Source: Streptomyces sp. P3
GTDB taxonomy: Bacteria; Actinomycetota; Actinomycetes; Streptomycetales; Streptomycetaceae
DNA length: 64,000 nucleotides
Direction of reading: 5' to 3'
Assembly (NCBI RefSeq): GCF_003032475.1
Contig: NZ_CP028369.1
Coordinates: forward strand, 2,170,001-2,234,000
In this document: piece after piece, positions 50,436 to 59,688 of the stretch
Position numbering within the stretch: the stretch's first letter is position 1
Layout: each line of letters opens with the position of its first letter
Notes under the pieces: model-generated
Told to the model about the DNA's origin: nothing
The model's input: only the letters and a program-made list of their open reading frames with translations
Databases searched by the model: none
Position numbers and translations under genes: made by a program

Positions 50436-51659
50436 GTGACCGTGGAGAGCACTGCCGCGCGCAAGCCGCGACGCAGCGCCGGAAGCAAGGCCGGCACCAC
50501 CGGCACCGGGCGCACCACCCGCGCAGGCGCCGGCAAGAGCGCCGAGCCCGAGCTCGTGCAGCTCCTGACGCCGGAGGGCAAGCGGGTCAAGAACGCGAAG
50601 AACGCCGAGTTCGCCCAGTACGTCGCCGGCGTCACCCCCGAAGACCTCCGCGGCCTGTACCGCGACATGGTGCTCACCCGTCGCTTCGACGCCGAGGCCA
50701 CCTCCCTGCAGCGGCAGGGCGAGCTCGGCCTGTGGGCGTCGCTGCTCGGCCAGGAGGCCGCCCAGATCGGCTCCGGCCGGGCCCTGCGCGACGACGACTA
50801 CGTCTTCCCGACCTACCGCGAGCACGGCGTCGCCTGGTGCCGCGGCGTCGACCCGACCAACCTGCTCGGCATGTTCCGCGGCGTGAACAACGGCGGCTGG
50901 GACCCCAACAGCAACAACTTCCACCTCTACACGATCGTCATCGGCTCCCAGACGCTGCACGCGACCGGGTACGCGATGGGCGTCGCCAAGGACGGCGCGG
51001 ACAGCGCGGTGATCGCCTACTTCGGCGACGGCGCCTCCAGCCAGGGCGACGTGGCGGAGTCCTTCACCTTCTCCGCCGTCTACAACGCGCCGGTCGTGTT
51101 CTTCTGCCAGAACAACCAGTGGGCGATCTCCGAGCCCACCGAGAAGCAGACCCGCGTCCCGCTCTACCAGCGCGCGCAGGGCTACGGCTTCCCGGGCGTC
51201 CGCGTCGACGGCAACGACGTCCTCGCCTGCCTCGCGGTCACCAGGTGGGCGCTGGAGCGCGCCCGCAACGGCGAGGGCCCCACCCTCGTCGAGGCGTACA
51301 CGTACCGCATGGGCGCGCACACCACCTCCGACGACCCCACCAAGTACCGGGCCGACGAGGAGCGCGAGTCCTGGGAGGCGAAGGACCCGATCCTGCGCCT
51401 GCGCCGCCACCTCGAGGCGTCGAACCACACGGACGAGGGATTCTTCGCGGAACTCGAGGCCGAGAGCGAGGCGTTGGGAAGGCGAGTGCGCGAAGCGGTC
51501 CGCGCCATGCCGGACCCGGACCACTTCGCCATCTTCGAGAACGTGTACGCGGACGGACATGCGCTCGTCGACGAGGAGCGGGCCCAGTTCGCCGCGTACC
51601 AGGAGTCGTTCGCGACGGAGTCCGACAGCGGCTTCGCCGCGGGTACGGGGGGTAACTGA
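50436..51659 (+). CDS. bkdF: Branched-chain alpha-keto acid dehydrogenase E1 alpha subunit (second operon)
   Basis: Second E1 alpha, 407 residues, matching in length the S. avermitilis BkdF recalled as 406. It has a basic Ala/Gly/Thr-rich N-terminal extension (about 40 residues), the TPP motif YFGDGASSQGDVAESFTFSA...NN, and YRMGAHTTSDDPTKYR. GTG 50436 has GGAGGAG upstream. It has 31 more residues than BkdA and diverges from it at the N-terminus. It is followed by the beta subunit one base after its stop. Loss of this operon abolishes natural avermectin starters in S. avermitilis (recalled), so it probably is the main supplier. Confidence 0.92.
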   Translation: MTVESTAARKPRRSAGSKAGTTGTGRTTRAGAGKSAEPELVQLLTPEGKRVKNAKNAEFAQYVAGVTPEDLRGLYRDMVLTRRFDAEATSLQRQGELGLWASLLGQEAAQIGSGRALRDDDYVFPTYREHGVAWCRGVDPTNLLGMFRGVNNGGWDPNSNNFHLYTIVIGSQTLHATGYAMGVAKDGADSAVIAYFGDGASSQGDVAESFTFSAVYNAPVVFFCQNNQWAISEPTEKQTRVPLYQRAQGYGFPGVRVDGNDVLACLAVTRWALERARNGEGPTLVEAYTYRMGAHTTSDDPTKYRADEERESWEAKDPILRLRRHLEASNHTDEGFFAELEAESEALGRRVREAVRAMPDPDHFAIFENVYADGHALVDEERAQFAAYQESFATESDSGFAAGTGGN

Positions 51660-51660
51660 C

Positions 51661-52653
51661 ATGGCGGACAACGCGACCACCAAGAACCTGGCCCTGGCCA
51701 AGGCGATCAACGAGTCGCTGCGCCGCGCCCTCGAGACGGACCCCAAGGTCCTCGTCATGGGCGAGGACGTCGGCAAGCTCGGCGGCGTCTTCCGCGTCAC
51801 GGACGGCCTGCAGAAGGACTTCGGCGAGAGCCGCGTCATCGACACCCCGCTCGCCGAGTCGGGCATCGTCGGCACCGCGATCGGCATGGCCCTGCGCGGC
51901 TACCGCCCGGTCGTGGAGATCCAGTTCGACGGCTTCGTCTTCCCGGCCTACGACCAGATCGTCACCCAGCTCGCGAAGATGCACGCGCGCTCGCTGGGCA
52001 AGGTCAAGATGCCGGTCGTCGTCCGCATCCCCTACGGCGGCGGCATCGGCGCGGTCGAGCACCACTCGGAGTCCCCCGAGGCGCTCTTCGCGCACGTGTC
52101 GGGCCTGAAGATCGTCTCCCCGTCCAACGCCTCCGACGCGTACTGGATGATGCAGCAGGCCATCCAGAGCGACGACCCGGTGATCTTCTTCGAGCCGAAG
52201 CGGCGCTACTGGGACAAGGGCGAGGTCAACACCGAGGCGATCCCGGGCCCGCTGCACAAGGCCCAGGTCGTCCGCGAGGGCACCGACCTGACACTGGTCG
52301 CCTACGGCCCGATGGTGAAGCTCTGCCAGGAGGTCGCCGCCGCGGCCGCCGAGGAGGGCAAGAACCTCGAGGTCCTGGACCTGCGCTCGGTTTCCCCGCT
52401 GGACTTCGACTCGATCCAGACGTCGGTGGAGAAGACCCGCCGCCTGGTCGTGGTCCACGAGGCACCGGTGTTCTTCGGATCGGGCGCGGAGATCGCCGCC
52501 CGGATCACGGAGCGCTGCTTCTACCACCTGGAGGCGCCGGTCCTGCGGGTCGGCGGCTATCACGCCCCGTACCCGCCGGCGCGCCTGGAGGAGGAGTACC
52601 TGCCTGGCCTGGACCGGGTGCTCGACGCCGTCGACCGTGCCCTGGCGTACTGA
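51661..52653 (+). CDS. bkdG: Branched-chain alpha-keto acid dehydrogenase E1 beta subunit (second operon)
   Basis: The 330-residue beta subunit. Motifs parallel BkdB: MGEDVGKLGGVFRVTDGL, DTPLAESGIVGTAIGMA, RIPYGGGIGAVEHHSESPEALF, and the C-terminal VVVHEAPVFFGSGAEIAA. ATG 51661 lies two bases after the bkdF stop with GGGGGGTAAC upstream. An in-frame extension to 51559 overlaps bkdF and is not needed. Confidence 0.93.
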   Translation: MADNATTKNLALAKAINESLRRALETDPKVLVMGEDVGKLGGVFRVTDGLQKDFGESRVIDTPLAESGIVGTAIGMALRGYRPVVEIQFDGFVFPAYDQIVTQLAKMHARSLGKVKMPVVVRIPYGGGIGAVEHHSESPEALFAHVSGLKIVSPSNASDAYWMMQQAIQSDDPVIFFEPKRRYWDKGEVNTEAIPGPLHKAQVVREGTDLTLVAYGPMVKLCQEVAAAAAEEGKNLEVLDLRSVSPLDFDSIQTSVEKTRRLVVVHEAPVFFGSGAEIAARITERCFYHLEAPVLRVGGYHAPYPPARLEEEYLPGLDRVLDAVDRALAY

Positions 52654-52663
52654 GGAGAGGGTC

Positions 52664-54157
52664 GTGACGACGATGACGGAAGCGTCCGTACGCGAGTTCA
52701 AGATGCCCGACGTGGGCGAGGGGCTCACCGAGGCCGAGATCCTCAAGTGGTACGTCCAGCCCGGCGACACCGTGACGGACGGACAGGTGGTGTGCGAGGT
52801 CGAGACGGCCAAGGCCGCCGTCGAACTGCCCATCCCCTACGACGGGGTGGTGCGCGAGCTGCGCTTCCCCGAGGGCGCCACGGTCGACGTGGGCATGTCG
52901 ATCATCGCGGTCGACGTGGCGGGCGGGGCGGGCGGCGCCGGAGCGCTCGCCGCCCCGGTTTCCGCCCCGGTCGCCGAGGTGCCGGCGCAGGCCGCCGTGC
53001 AGACGCCGGCCGCCCCGGAGAAGCGACCCGAGGCGCCGCCGGCCCCGAAGCCGGCCGGCTCGGGGCGTCAGCCGGTGCTCGTCGGGTACGGCGTGGCCGC
53101 GTCCTCCACCAAGCGCCGTCCGCGCAAGGGCCCGGAGATCACGGTCGCGCGCGTCCCGGACACGCTCCAGGCCGAGCTGAACGGCCACGGCGCAGCGCCG
53201 GCCGTGAAGGAGCGGCCGCTGGCCAAGCCGCCGGTCCGCAAGCTCGCCAAGGACCTGGGCGTCGACCTCGCCACGGTGGTCCCGTCCGGCCCGGACGGTG
53301 TCATCACCCGCGAGGACGTCCACGCCGCGGCGGCCCCGGCGGCTCCCACGGCGCCGGCCGCACCGGCGGCCGAGCCCGCGTCGCCGCAGACGCAGGCCCC
53401 GGGCACCGCCCCTGCCACCGTGCCGACGGCCGCGCCCGCGCCGTCGTACGACACGGCTCGGGAGACCCGGATCCCGGTCAAGGGCGTCCGCAGGGCGACG
53501 GCGGCGGCGATGGTCGGCTCGGCGTTCACCGCGCCGCACGTCACGGAGTTCGTGACGGTCGACGTGACGCGCACGCTGAAGCTCGTCGAGGAGCTCAAGC
53601 AGGACAAGGACCTGCAGGGCCTCAGGGTCAACCCGCTCCTCCTCGTCGCCAGGGCCCTCCTGGTCGCGATCAGGCGCAACCCGGAGATCAACGCCTCGTG
53701 GGACGAGGCGGCGCAGGAGATCGTGGTCAAGCACTACGTCAACCTGGGCATCGCGGCCGCCACACCGCGGGGCCTGCTGGTCCCGAACATCAAGGACGCC
53801 CACGCCAAGACCCTGCCGCAGCTGGCGGAGTCGCTGGGCGACCTGGTGTCGACGGCGCGGGAGGGGAAGACCTCCCCGGCCGCCATGCAGGGCGGCACGG
53901 TGACCATCACCAACGTCGGCGTCTTCGGCGTCGACACCGGCACACCGATCCTGAACCCCGGCGAGTCCGCGATCCTCGCGGTCGGCGCGATCAAGCTCCA
54001 GCCGTGGGTCCACAAGGGCAAGGTGAAACCCCGCCAGGTCACGACGCTGGCGCTCAGCTTCGACCACCGCCTGGTCGACGGCGAGCTGGGCTCCAAGGTG
54101 CTGGCCGACCTGGCGGCGATCCTGGAGCAGCCGAGGAAACTGATCACCTGGGGCTGA
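52664..54157 (+). CDS. bkdH: Dihydrolipoamide acyltransferase E2 subunit (second operon)
   Basis: The 497 residues have one lipoyl domain (Lys50 in VETAKAAVEL), an Ala/Pro-rich linker, a subunit-binding domain (KPPVRKLAKDLGVDLATVVP), a second Ala/Pro linker, and a catalytic domain with FDHRLVDGELG (HxxxDG). GTG 52664 with GAGGAGAG upstream is chosen; ATG 52673 is an alternative. A hairpin follows after the stop. It shares the lipoyl and catalytic layout with BkdC but the linkers differ completely. Confidence 0.93.
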   Translation: MTTMTEASVREFKMPDVGEGLTEAEILKWYVQPGDTVTDGQVVCEVETAKAAVELPIPYDGVVRELRFPEGATVDVGMSIIAVDVAGGAGGAGALAAPVSAPVAEVPAQAAVQTPAAPEKRPEAPPAPKPAGSGRQPVLVGYGVAASSTKRRPRKGPEITVARVPDTLQAELNGHGAAPAVKERPLAKPPVRKLAKDLGVDLATVVPSGPDGVITREDVHAAAAPAAPTAPAAPAAEPASPQTQAPGTAPATVPTAAPAPSYDTARETRIPVKGVRRATAAAMVGSAFTAPHVTEFVTVDVTRTLKLVEELKQDKDLQGLRVNPLLLVARALLVAIRRNPEINASWDEAAQEIVVKHYVNLGIAAATPRGLLVPNIKDAHAKTLPQLAESLGDLVSTAREGKTSPAAMQGGTVTITNVGVFGVDTGTPILNPGESAILAVGAIKLQPWVHKGKVKPRQVTTLALSFDHRLVDGELGSKVLADLAAILEQPRKLITWG

Positions 54158-54192
54158 GCGGCCGGTCCCGGCCGAGCGGCCGGTCCGACGCG

Positions 54193-54222
54193 AGCCGCGC
54201 CCCGGACACCCGGGGCGCGGCT
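54193..54222. terminator. Terminator after bkdFGH
   Basis: A 13-bp perfect stem (AGCCGCGCCCCGG at 54193-54205 with 54210-54222) and loop ACAC, between convergent bkdH and the MFS gene. A direct repeat GAGCGGCCGGTCC lies just upstream. Confidence 0.8.
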
Positions 54223-54271
54223 GCCCGCGCGACAGCGGCAGGAGGAAAGGGCGGCCGCGCCGTCCTCGGCC

Positions 54272-55603
54272 TCAGGCCGGCACGTGCACCGTCTCCACCC
54301 GGCTCGCCACCAGCCGCTCCCGCTCCCGCCGGTGCGCCCGACCGCGCAGCCGCAGGATCTGGCTGACGCCCAGGGCCTGCAGGACGAAGACGAAGGAGAA
54401 GGCGATCCGGTAGTCGTCACCGGTCGCGTCCAGCAGCACGCCGACCGCGAAGAGCGTCGTCATCGAGGCCACGAAGCCGCCCATGTTCGTGATGCCGGAC
54501 GCGGTGCCCTGCCGCTCGGGCGGGTTCGCGGGGCGCGCGAAGTCGAAGCCGAGCATGGACGCGGGGCCGCACGCGCCGAGCACCGAGCAGAGCACGACGA
54601 GCAGCCACATCGGCGCCCGGTCGCCCGGGTAGGCCAGTGTGCTCGCCCACATCAGCGCCGTCGCGCCCACCGTGCCCAGGGCCAGCGGCAGCCGCGCCCC
54701 GTGATGCCGGGCGACGATCTGCCCGTACACCAGGCCGACGGCCATGTTGGACAGGACCACCAGCGTGAGGAGTTCGCCGGCCGTCGCCCGCGACAGCCCC
54801 TGCGCCCGGACCAGGAACGGCATGCCCCACAGCAGCAGGAAAACCATCGCCGGGAACTGGGTGGTGAAGTGCACCCACAGGCCCAGGCGGGTGCCCGGCT
54901 CGCGCCAGGAAGCGGCGATCTGACGGCGCACGTACGCGGCGCCCCGGTGCGGGAAGGGCGCCGGCTCGTGGCCCTCGGGATGGTCCTTCAGGAAGAGCAG
55001 CAGAAGGACCAGGACGACCACACCCGCCAGCGAGCTGCCCGCGAAGGCGGCCGTCCAGCCGACGCCGTGCAGCAGGCGGGCCAGCACCAGGGTGGAGACG
55101 AGGTTGCCCGCCATCCCCACCAGGCCGGCGAGCTGCGCCACCATCGGTCCTCGGCGCGCCGGGAACCACCTGCTGCCCAGCCGCAGCACACTGATGAACG
55201 TCATCGCGTCCCCGCAGCCGAGCAGCGCGCGCGAGGCGAGCGCCGTGCCGTAGGACGGGGAGAAGGCGAAACCGAGTTGGCTGGCCGTGAACAGCAGGGT
55301 GCCGATGGCCAGCACCTTCCGCGTGCCGAGCCGGTCGACCAGCAGGCCCACCGGTATCTGCATGCCCGCGTACACGAGGAGCTGGAGGATCGAGAAGGTG
55401 GACAGGGCCGAGGCGTTCACCCGGAAGCGGTCGGCGGCGTCGAGGCCGGCCACCCCCAGCGACGTACGGAAGATGACGGCGACGAAGTAGACCGAGACGC
55501 CGATGCCCCAGACGGCCATCGCGCGCCGTCCACCCGGGGGCGCCCCCTCCGGGGGAGGGTCACCCGGAAGAGTGGAGTTCGGGCCGCGGGCCTTGGTGCT
55601 CAT
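54272..55603 (-). CDS. Major facilitator superfamily transporter
   Basis: Twelve-helix secondary transporter of unknown substrate. The 443 residues start with a disordered Pro/Gly leader, then helices from about residue 30, with the MFS loop motif GLLVDRLGTRKVLAIG and a second-half loop. The layout resembles the anion:cation symporter and nitrate/hexuronate-like groups. ATG 55603 overlaps the GntR gene stop (ATGA), so expression is coupled to that regulator, which probably controls it in response to the transported compound. Confidence 0.9.
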   Translation of the reverse strand: MSTKARGPNSTLPGDPPPEGAPPGGRRAMAVWGIGVSVYFVAVIFRTSLGVAGLDAADRFRVNASALSTFSILQLLVYAGMQIPVGLLVDRLGTRKVLAIGTLLFTASQLGFAFSPSYGTALASRALLGCGDAMTFISVLRLGSRWFPARRGPMVAQLAGLVGMAGNLVSTLVLARLLHGVGWTAAFAGSSLAGVVVLVLLLLFLKDHPEGHEPAPFPHRGAAYVRRQIAASWREPGTRLGLWVHFTTQFPAMVFLLLWGMPFLVRAQGLSRATAGELLTLVVLSNMAVGLVYGQIVARHHGARLPLALGTVGATALMWASTLAYPGDRAPMWLLVVLCSVLGACGPASMLGFDFARPANPPERQGTASGITNMGGFVASMTTLFAVGVLLDATGDDYRIAFSFVFVLQALGVSQILRLRGRAHRRERERLVASRVETVHVPA

Positions 55604-56301
55604 CGGACCTCCCCGCGGGCCAGGTGGGAGAACCAGCCGATGTGCCGGCGCACGATCCGCACGGCCGCGTCGGCGTCGCCGGAGCGCAGCGCCCGGAGCA
55701 GTTCCTCGTGTTCGGCGAGGGACTTGGCGATCCGGTCCGGGTGCGAGTGCAGCACGGCGACGCCCATGCGCAACTGGCGGTCGCGGAGCTGGTCGTAGAG
55801 CCGCGACAGGATCTCGTTGCCGCCGCTGCGGACGATCTCGGCGTGGAAACAACGGTCCGTCGTGGCGGCCGCGGCAAGGTCGCCCGTCGCCGTCTGCTCC
55901 CTCTGTCTCTCGAGCAGTTCCTCCAGGCGCTCGATCAGCCCGGCCGGCGCGGGCACCGCCTTGCGCGCCGCGTGCTCCTCCACCAGCAGCCGGGTCTCCA
56001 CCACGTCCGCGATCTCCTGCGCGGAGACCGGCAGCACCAGGGCCCCCTTCTTTGGGTAGAGCTTGATCAGCCCCTCCACCTCCAGACGCAGCAGCGCCTC
56101 CCGCACCGGAGTGCGCGAGACGCCCACGGCCTCGGCCAGTTCCCCCTCGGTGAGAAGGGCGCCGCCCTGGTAACGGCGGTTCAGGACACCCTGTTTGACG
56201 TGCGCGTACACGCGGTCGGCGGCGGGCGGCTGCTTGACGGGGGCGGGAGCGGGAGCGTTGGAGGGAGCGAAGAGGGAGGCGGGCGGAGCGGTGGACTGCA
56301 T
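55600..56301 (-). CDS. GntR-family regulator (FadR/FCD type)
   Basis: The 233 residues have an N-terminal winged helix (LTEGELAEAVGVSRTPVREALLRLEVEGLIKLYPKKGALV) and an FCD ligand-binding domain with expected metal ligands in CFHAEIVRSGG and HEELLRALRSGD. ATG 56301 is preferred; an in-frame ATG at 56331 adds ten residues. Regulators of this type sense organic acids or acyl compounds. It is cotranscribed with the MFS gene. Confidence 0.9.
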   Translation of the reverse strand: MQSTAPPASLFAPSNAPAPAPVKQPPAADRVYAHVKQGVLNRRYQGGALLTEGELAEAVGVSRTPVREALLRLEVEGLIKLYPKKGALVLPVSAQEIADVVETRLLVEEHAARKAVPAPAGLIERLEELLERQREQTATGDLAAAATTDRCFHAEIVRSGGNEILSRLYDQLRDRQLRMGVAVLHSHPDRIAKSLAEHEELLRALRSGDADAAVRIVRRHIGWFSHLARGEVR

Positions 56302-56596
56302 GGCCACAGGATAGATACAACACGTACGCAACGGGGGGCCGGTCCAGGATGCGGACCCTGGAGCGCGGGACCCGGCGGGTATCGGTCACGGGTGCCGACC
56401 GGGGGCGTCGATCGGCGTGCCGATCGGGGGTGCCGGTCGCGGGGCTGGGTAAGGAACGGATCAAGAAATCGGAAATTCTGCCCGGCAGACGCACAACTTT
56501 GTGTGCTACTTACGTGTCACACATGTGCGGCCCATCTCTTTCCCCCTTGAACTTGGCCGCACCGTAGGGGCATTCGACGTAATCGGGGTATTTCAG
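56302..56596. other. Intergenic region between GntR and DD-transpeptidase genes
   Basis: About 295 bases with divergent promoters. The right half (56455-56595) is notably lower in G+C than its surroundings. GATAGATAC lies just upstream of the GntR start. I cannot assign firm -35/-10 pairs. Confidence 0.4.
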
Positions 56597-57499
56597 TTGA
56601 TAACCGCCATCAAGGGCATTCGAGTCCGCAGGGCCGCCGCCGTTGCCGTCACCGCCGGCGCAGTGCTCGCGACCGGAGCCCTCACCGCGGCGCCCGCGCA
56701 GGCTGTCGCGACGCCCACGATCGCCGCCAAGACCGGCTTCGTGATGAACAACGCGAACGGTGCGGCGCTTTACGGCAAGGGCATGGACACCAAGATGTCC
56801 ACCGGCTCCACCACCAAGATCATGACGGCGAACGTCGTGCTGTCGCAGGCGAACCTGAACCTGGACACCAAGGTCGTCATCCAGAAGGCATACAGCGACT
56901 ACATCGTCGCGAACACCGCGTCGTCCGCGCGGCTGATCGTCGGCGACAAGGTCACGGTCCGGCAGCTGCTCTACGGGCTGATGCTGCCGTCCGGTTGCGA
57001 CGCCGCGTACGCCCTGGCCGACAAGTTCGGCACGGGCACGACGCGGGCCGCGCGCGTGAAGAGCTTCATCGCCAAGATGAACGCCAAGGCCAAGACGCTC
57101 GGCATGACGAAGACGCACTTCGACTCGTTCGACGGCATCGGCAGCGGGGCGAACTACTCGACCGCCAAGGACCTGACGAAGCTCGCCAGCAACTCGCTGC
57201 GGAACGGCAACTTCCGCGCGATCGTCAAGACCAAGTCGTACACCGCCAAGACGATCACCAAGACCGGCTCCGTCCGCACCATGGGGGCCTGGACCAACAC
57301 CAACACGCTGCTGAGCAGCTACAGCGGCGCCATCGGCGTGAAGACGGGCTCCGGCCCGGAGGCGAAGTACTGCCTCGTCTTCGCCGCCACCCGTAACGGC
57401 AAGACCGTCGTGGGCACGGTGCTGGCGTCCACCAGCGTGACGGTGCGCGCCACCGACGCGACCAAGCTGCTGAACTACGGCTTCGCCAGGCTGGGCTGA
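56597..57499 (+). CDS. K15-type penicillin-binding DD-transpeptidase/carboxypeptidase
   Basis: Secreted serine peptidase acting on D-Ala-D-Ala wall peptides. From TTG 56597 the product has 300 residues with a signal peptide cleaved after AQA (residue 36). Active-site motifs are STTK (Ser71), SGC (132-134) and KTG (249-251). Subtracting 36 gives 35, 96-98 and 213-215, exactly the numbering known for the Streptomyces K15 DD-transpeptidase, which supports both start and cleavage. Cys in place of Asn in the second motif is a K15 trait. A terminator follows. Confidence 0.93.
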   Translation: MITAIKGIRVRRAAAVAVTAGAVLATGALTAAPAQAVATPTIAAKTGFVMNNANGAALYGKGMDTKMSTGSTTKIMTANVVLSQANLNLDTKVVIQKAYSDYIVANTASSARLIVGDKVTVRQLLYGLMLPSGCDAAYALADKFGTGTTRAARVKSFIAKMNAKAKTLGMTKTHFDSFDGIGSGANYSTAKDLTKLASNSLRNGNFRAIVKTKSYTAKTITKTGSVRTMGAWTNTNTLLSSYSGAIGVKTGSGPEAKYCLVFAATRNGKTVVGTVLASTSVTVRATDATKLLNYGFARLG

Positions 57500-57526
57500 C
57501 CCTCCGGTCGACCGCTGAGCACGGAG

Positions 57527-57560
57527 AACGGGCCCGTCGTGATCGCACGACGGGCCCGTT
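57527..57560 (+). terminator. Terminator of the DD-transpeptidase gene
   Basis: A 15-bp perfect stem (AACGGGCCCGTCGTG at 57527-57541 with 57546-57560) and a 4-base loop ATCG, followed by GTCGTCG. It lies between convergent genes and could serve both. Confidence 0.85.
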
Positions 57561-57616
57561 GTCGTCGAGTGCCGCACCGTCGTCGGGTCCCGGCCGGCCG
57601 CCGAGGCCGGCGTCGG

Positions 57617-58441
57617 CTACCTGGTGACCGCGAAGTTCCGCAGGACGGCCGCCGTGAGCTCCGGCTCGCCCTCCGCCTTCACCCGGTCGGCGACCGCCTC
57701 CGCCGTGACCCGGCCGCAGGCCAGACGGACGAACGTCTCCCAGTCGAGGGTGAACGCGGCGGCGGGGCCGAGCGCGGGCGCCGTCTCCAGGGTGCCACGG
57801 CCCTGGATGTCGACGCGGATCGTGCGCAGGAACTCGATCGGGCCGTGCACGTCGAAGACGACCGCGGAACTGCGCGGGGCGTCGGCCTTCTCGGCGACGA
57901 CCGCCGGGAGTTCGGCCAGCAGCGCGTCACGGGCGATGTGCGCGCCGGGGGAGTCGAGGTTGCCCGGCCGGCCGAGGGCGGTGCGCAGGTCCTGCTCGTG
58001 CACCCAGACGTTGAACGCGTGCAGCCGCATCGACTCCTCGAGCGTGAGCTCGGTGCCGAGCGGACCGCGCACCGTCGTGTGGGGCTGGCGCGTCTCGTTG
58101 CGCAGCTGCCGGTTGCGGCGGATGACCGTGTACTCCAGCTCGGACGTCATCTCCGGCGCCGTGTGATGACGGCGGACGTCGACCTGCATCTCCATGTAGC
58201 GCTGGAAGTCGTTGGTGACGTGGAACAGGTCGCGCGGGAGCGTGTGGATGGGGCGCGGGTCGCCGTACATCTCGCAGTCCAGCCCGATGACGTGCGACAC
58301 GATGTCGCGGACCGACCAGCCCGGGCACGGCGTCCGGCGGTTCCAGTCCGCCTCCACCAGAGGCTGCACCAGCTCGGATATCGCTTCGATGGAGTGGGTC
58401 CAGGCGTCGGCGTAGGGCTGGAGGGTGGGATGCAGACTCAC
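57617..58441 (-). CDS. Maleylpyruvate isomerase family mycothiol-dependent-type enzyme
   Basis: DinB-fold protein of the mycothiol-dependent maleylpyruvate isomerase family; the precise reaction is unknown. The 274 residues include the family features DWNRRTPCPGWSVRDIVSHVIGLD with a probable metal-binding His, and VWVHEQDLRTALGRPG. The C-terminal SCP2-like segment follows (VRLACGRVTAEAV). GTG 58441 is the first in-frame start. It is divergent from the nitrilase-family gene. Confidence 0.88.
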   Translation of the reverse strand: MSLHPTLQPYADAWTHSIEAISELVQPLVEADWNRRTPCPGWSVRDIVSHVIGLDCEMYGDPRPIHTLPRDLFHVTNDFQRYMEMQVDVRRHHTAPEMTSELEYTVIRRNRQLRNETRQPHTTVRGPLGTELTLEESMRLHAFNVWVHEQDLRTALGRPGNLDSPGAHIARDALLAELPAVVAEKADAPRSSAVVFDVHGPIEFLRTIRVDIQGRGTLETAPALGPAAAFTLDWETFVRLACGRVTAEAVADRVKAEGEPELTAAVLRNFAVTR

Positions 58442-58635
58442 GGAAACGGGACCCCTCGGCGGTCGGTACTCGGGTGGGCTGTGGCGGCGTTGCCAGCGGG
58501 AGGTGGCGGGTGTCGGCAGGTGTCGGCGGGTCTCTACGAAACGCTAAGTTACGCTGCTGTGAGGCACCCCGGCAGTGCTTTCGTGTGACGATCGTAGGCC
58601 CGTGTGGACTACTCGAATGCCAGGACGGTGGTAGT

Positions 58636-59454
58636 GTGCGCGCCTCTCTCCTCCAGATCGCTGCAGATGAGGACGAATCGGTCGAAGCGCGACGGTTGCG
58701 GGCCGCCGCGCTGGTAAGAGAACAGGCCGGCGCCGACCTCGTGGTGCTGCCGGAGCTGTGGACGACCGGGGCGTTCGCCTACGAGCGGTTCGCCGACGAG
58801 GCCGAGCCGTTGAAGGGTCCGACGTACGAGGCGATGGCGAAGGCGGCGAGCGACGCGGGCGTATGGCTGCACGCGGGCTCGATCCCGGAACGGGCGCCGG
58901 CCGGGAGCGGCTCCGGCGGGGACGAGGGGCCCCTCTACAACACGTCGCTCGTCTTCTCCCCCTCAGGTGAGCTCGCGGCCGCCTACCGCAAGATCCACCG
59001 CTTCGGCTTCGACAAGGGCGAGGCCGTGCTGATGAGCGCGGGCGGGGACCCGGTGACGGTACGCCTCCCCGGGACGACCCTCGGCGTCGCCACCTGTTAC
59101 GACCTCCGTTTCCCCGAACTCTTCCGCACCCTCGTGGACGCCGGCGCCGAGACCTTCGTGCTCTCCGCGGGCTGGCCGGAGCGCCGCCGGGCGCACTGGA
59201 CGCTGCTGGCCCGGGCGCGGGCGGTCGAGAACCAGGCGTTCGTGCTCGCGTGTGGAACGGCCGGGACGCACGCCGGAGTTCCGCAGGCGGGTCACTCGAT
59301 CGTGGTCGATCCGTGGGGCGAGGTGCTGGCCGAGGCGGGCCCCGGCGAGGAGACCCTGACCGTCGACTTCGACCCGGGCGCGGTCGCCACGACCCGTGAA
59401 CTGTTCCCCGCCCTCAAGGACCGCGTCCTCGGCCTGCGCACCCCGACCCCCTGA
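58636..59454 (+). CDS. Carbon-nitrogen hydrolase (nitrilase superfamily)
   Basis: Amidase-like enzyme, 272 residues, with the Glu-Lys-Cys triad: Glu in VVLPELW, Lys in YRKIHRFGFDKGE, Cys in GVATCYDLRFPELF. The pattern resembles omega-amidase/Nit-type deaminated-glutathione amidases. GTG 58636 starts MRASLLQIA, the usual family start; the open frame upstream to 58474 crosses the promoter. An octamer repeat array follows the stop. Confidence 0.9.
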   Translation: MRASLLQIAADEDESVEARRLRAAALVREQAGADLVVLPELWTTGAFAYERFADEAEPLKGPTYEAMAKAASDAGVWLHAGSIPERAPAGSGSGGDEGPLYNTSLVFSPSGELAAAYRKIHRFGFDKGEAVLMSAGGDPVTVRLPGTTLGVATCYDLRFPELFRTLVDAGAETFVLSAGWPERRRAHWTLLARARAVENQAFVLACGTAGTHAGVPQAGHSIVVDPWGEVLAEAGPGEETLTVDFDPGAVATTRELFPALKDRVLGLRTPTP

Positions 59455-59475
59455 CCCCGCTGCCTGCTACCCGTC

Positions 59476-59539
59476 GGCCTTCCGGCCTTCCGGCCTTCCG
59501 GCCTTCCGGCCTTCCGGCCTTCCGGCCTTCCGGCCTCCC
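59476..59539. repeat. Octanucleotide tandem repeat (GGCCTTCC)
   Basis: Seven perfect copies of GGCCTTCC (59476-59531) plus one imperfect copy (to 59539) lie 21 bases after the stop of the nitrilase gene, in a 234-base gap between it and the LURP-one gene. Such arrays vary in copy number between strains. Confidence 0.92.
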
Positions 59540-59688
59540 GGCCCGCCGTTCGCGGGTCCGGGGCGGTCGCACGCCGGTCGCCGCGGACGGCCGGTCCTCG
59601 ACGTCCGGGTCGCGACGGCCGACGGTCGTCCTTGGGCCGGCCCCGGCGGCGGTTCCGGCGGCGGTCCGCCCCGACGGGCGCCCGCGCC

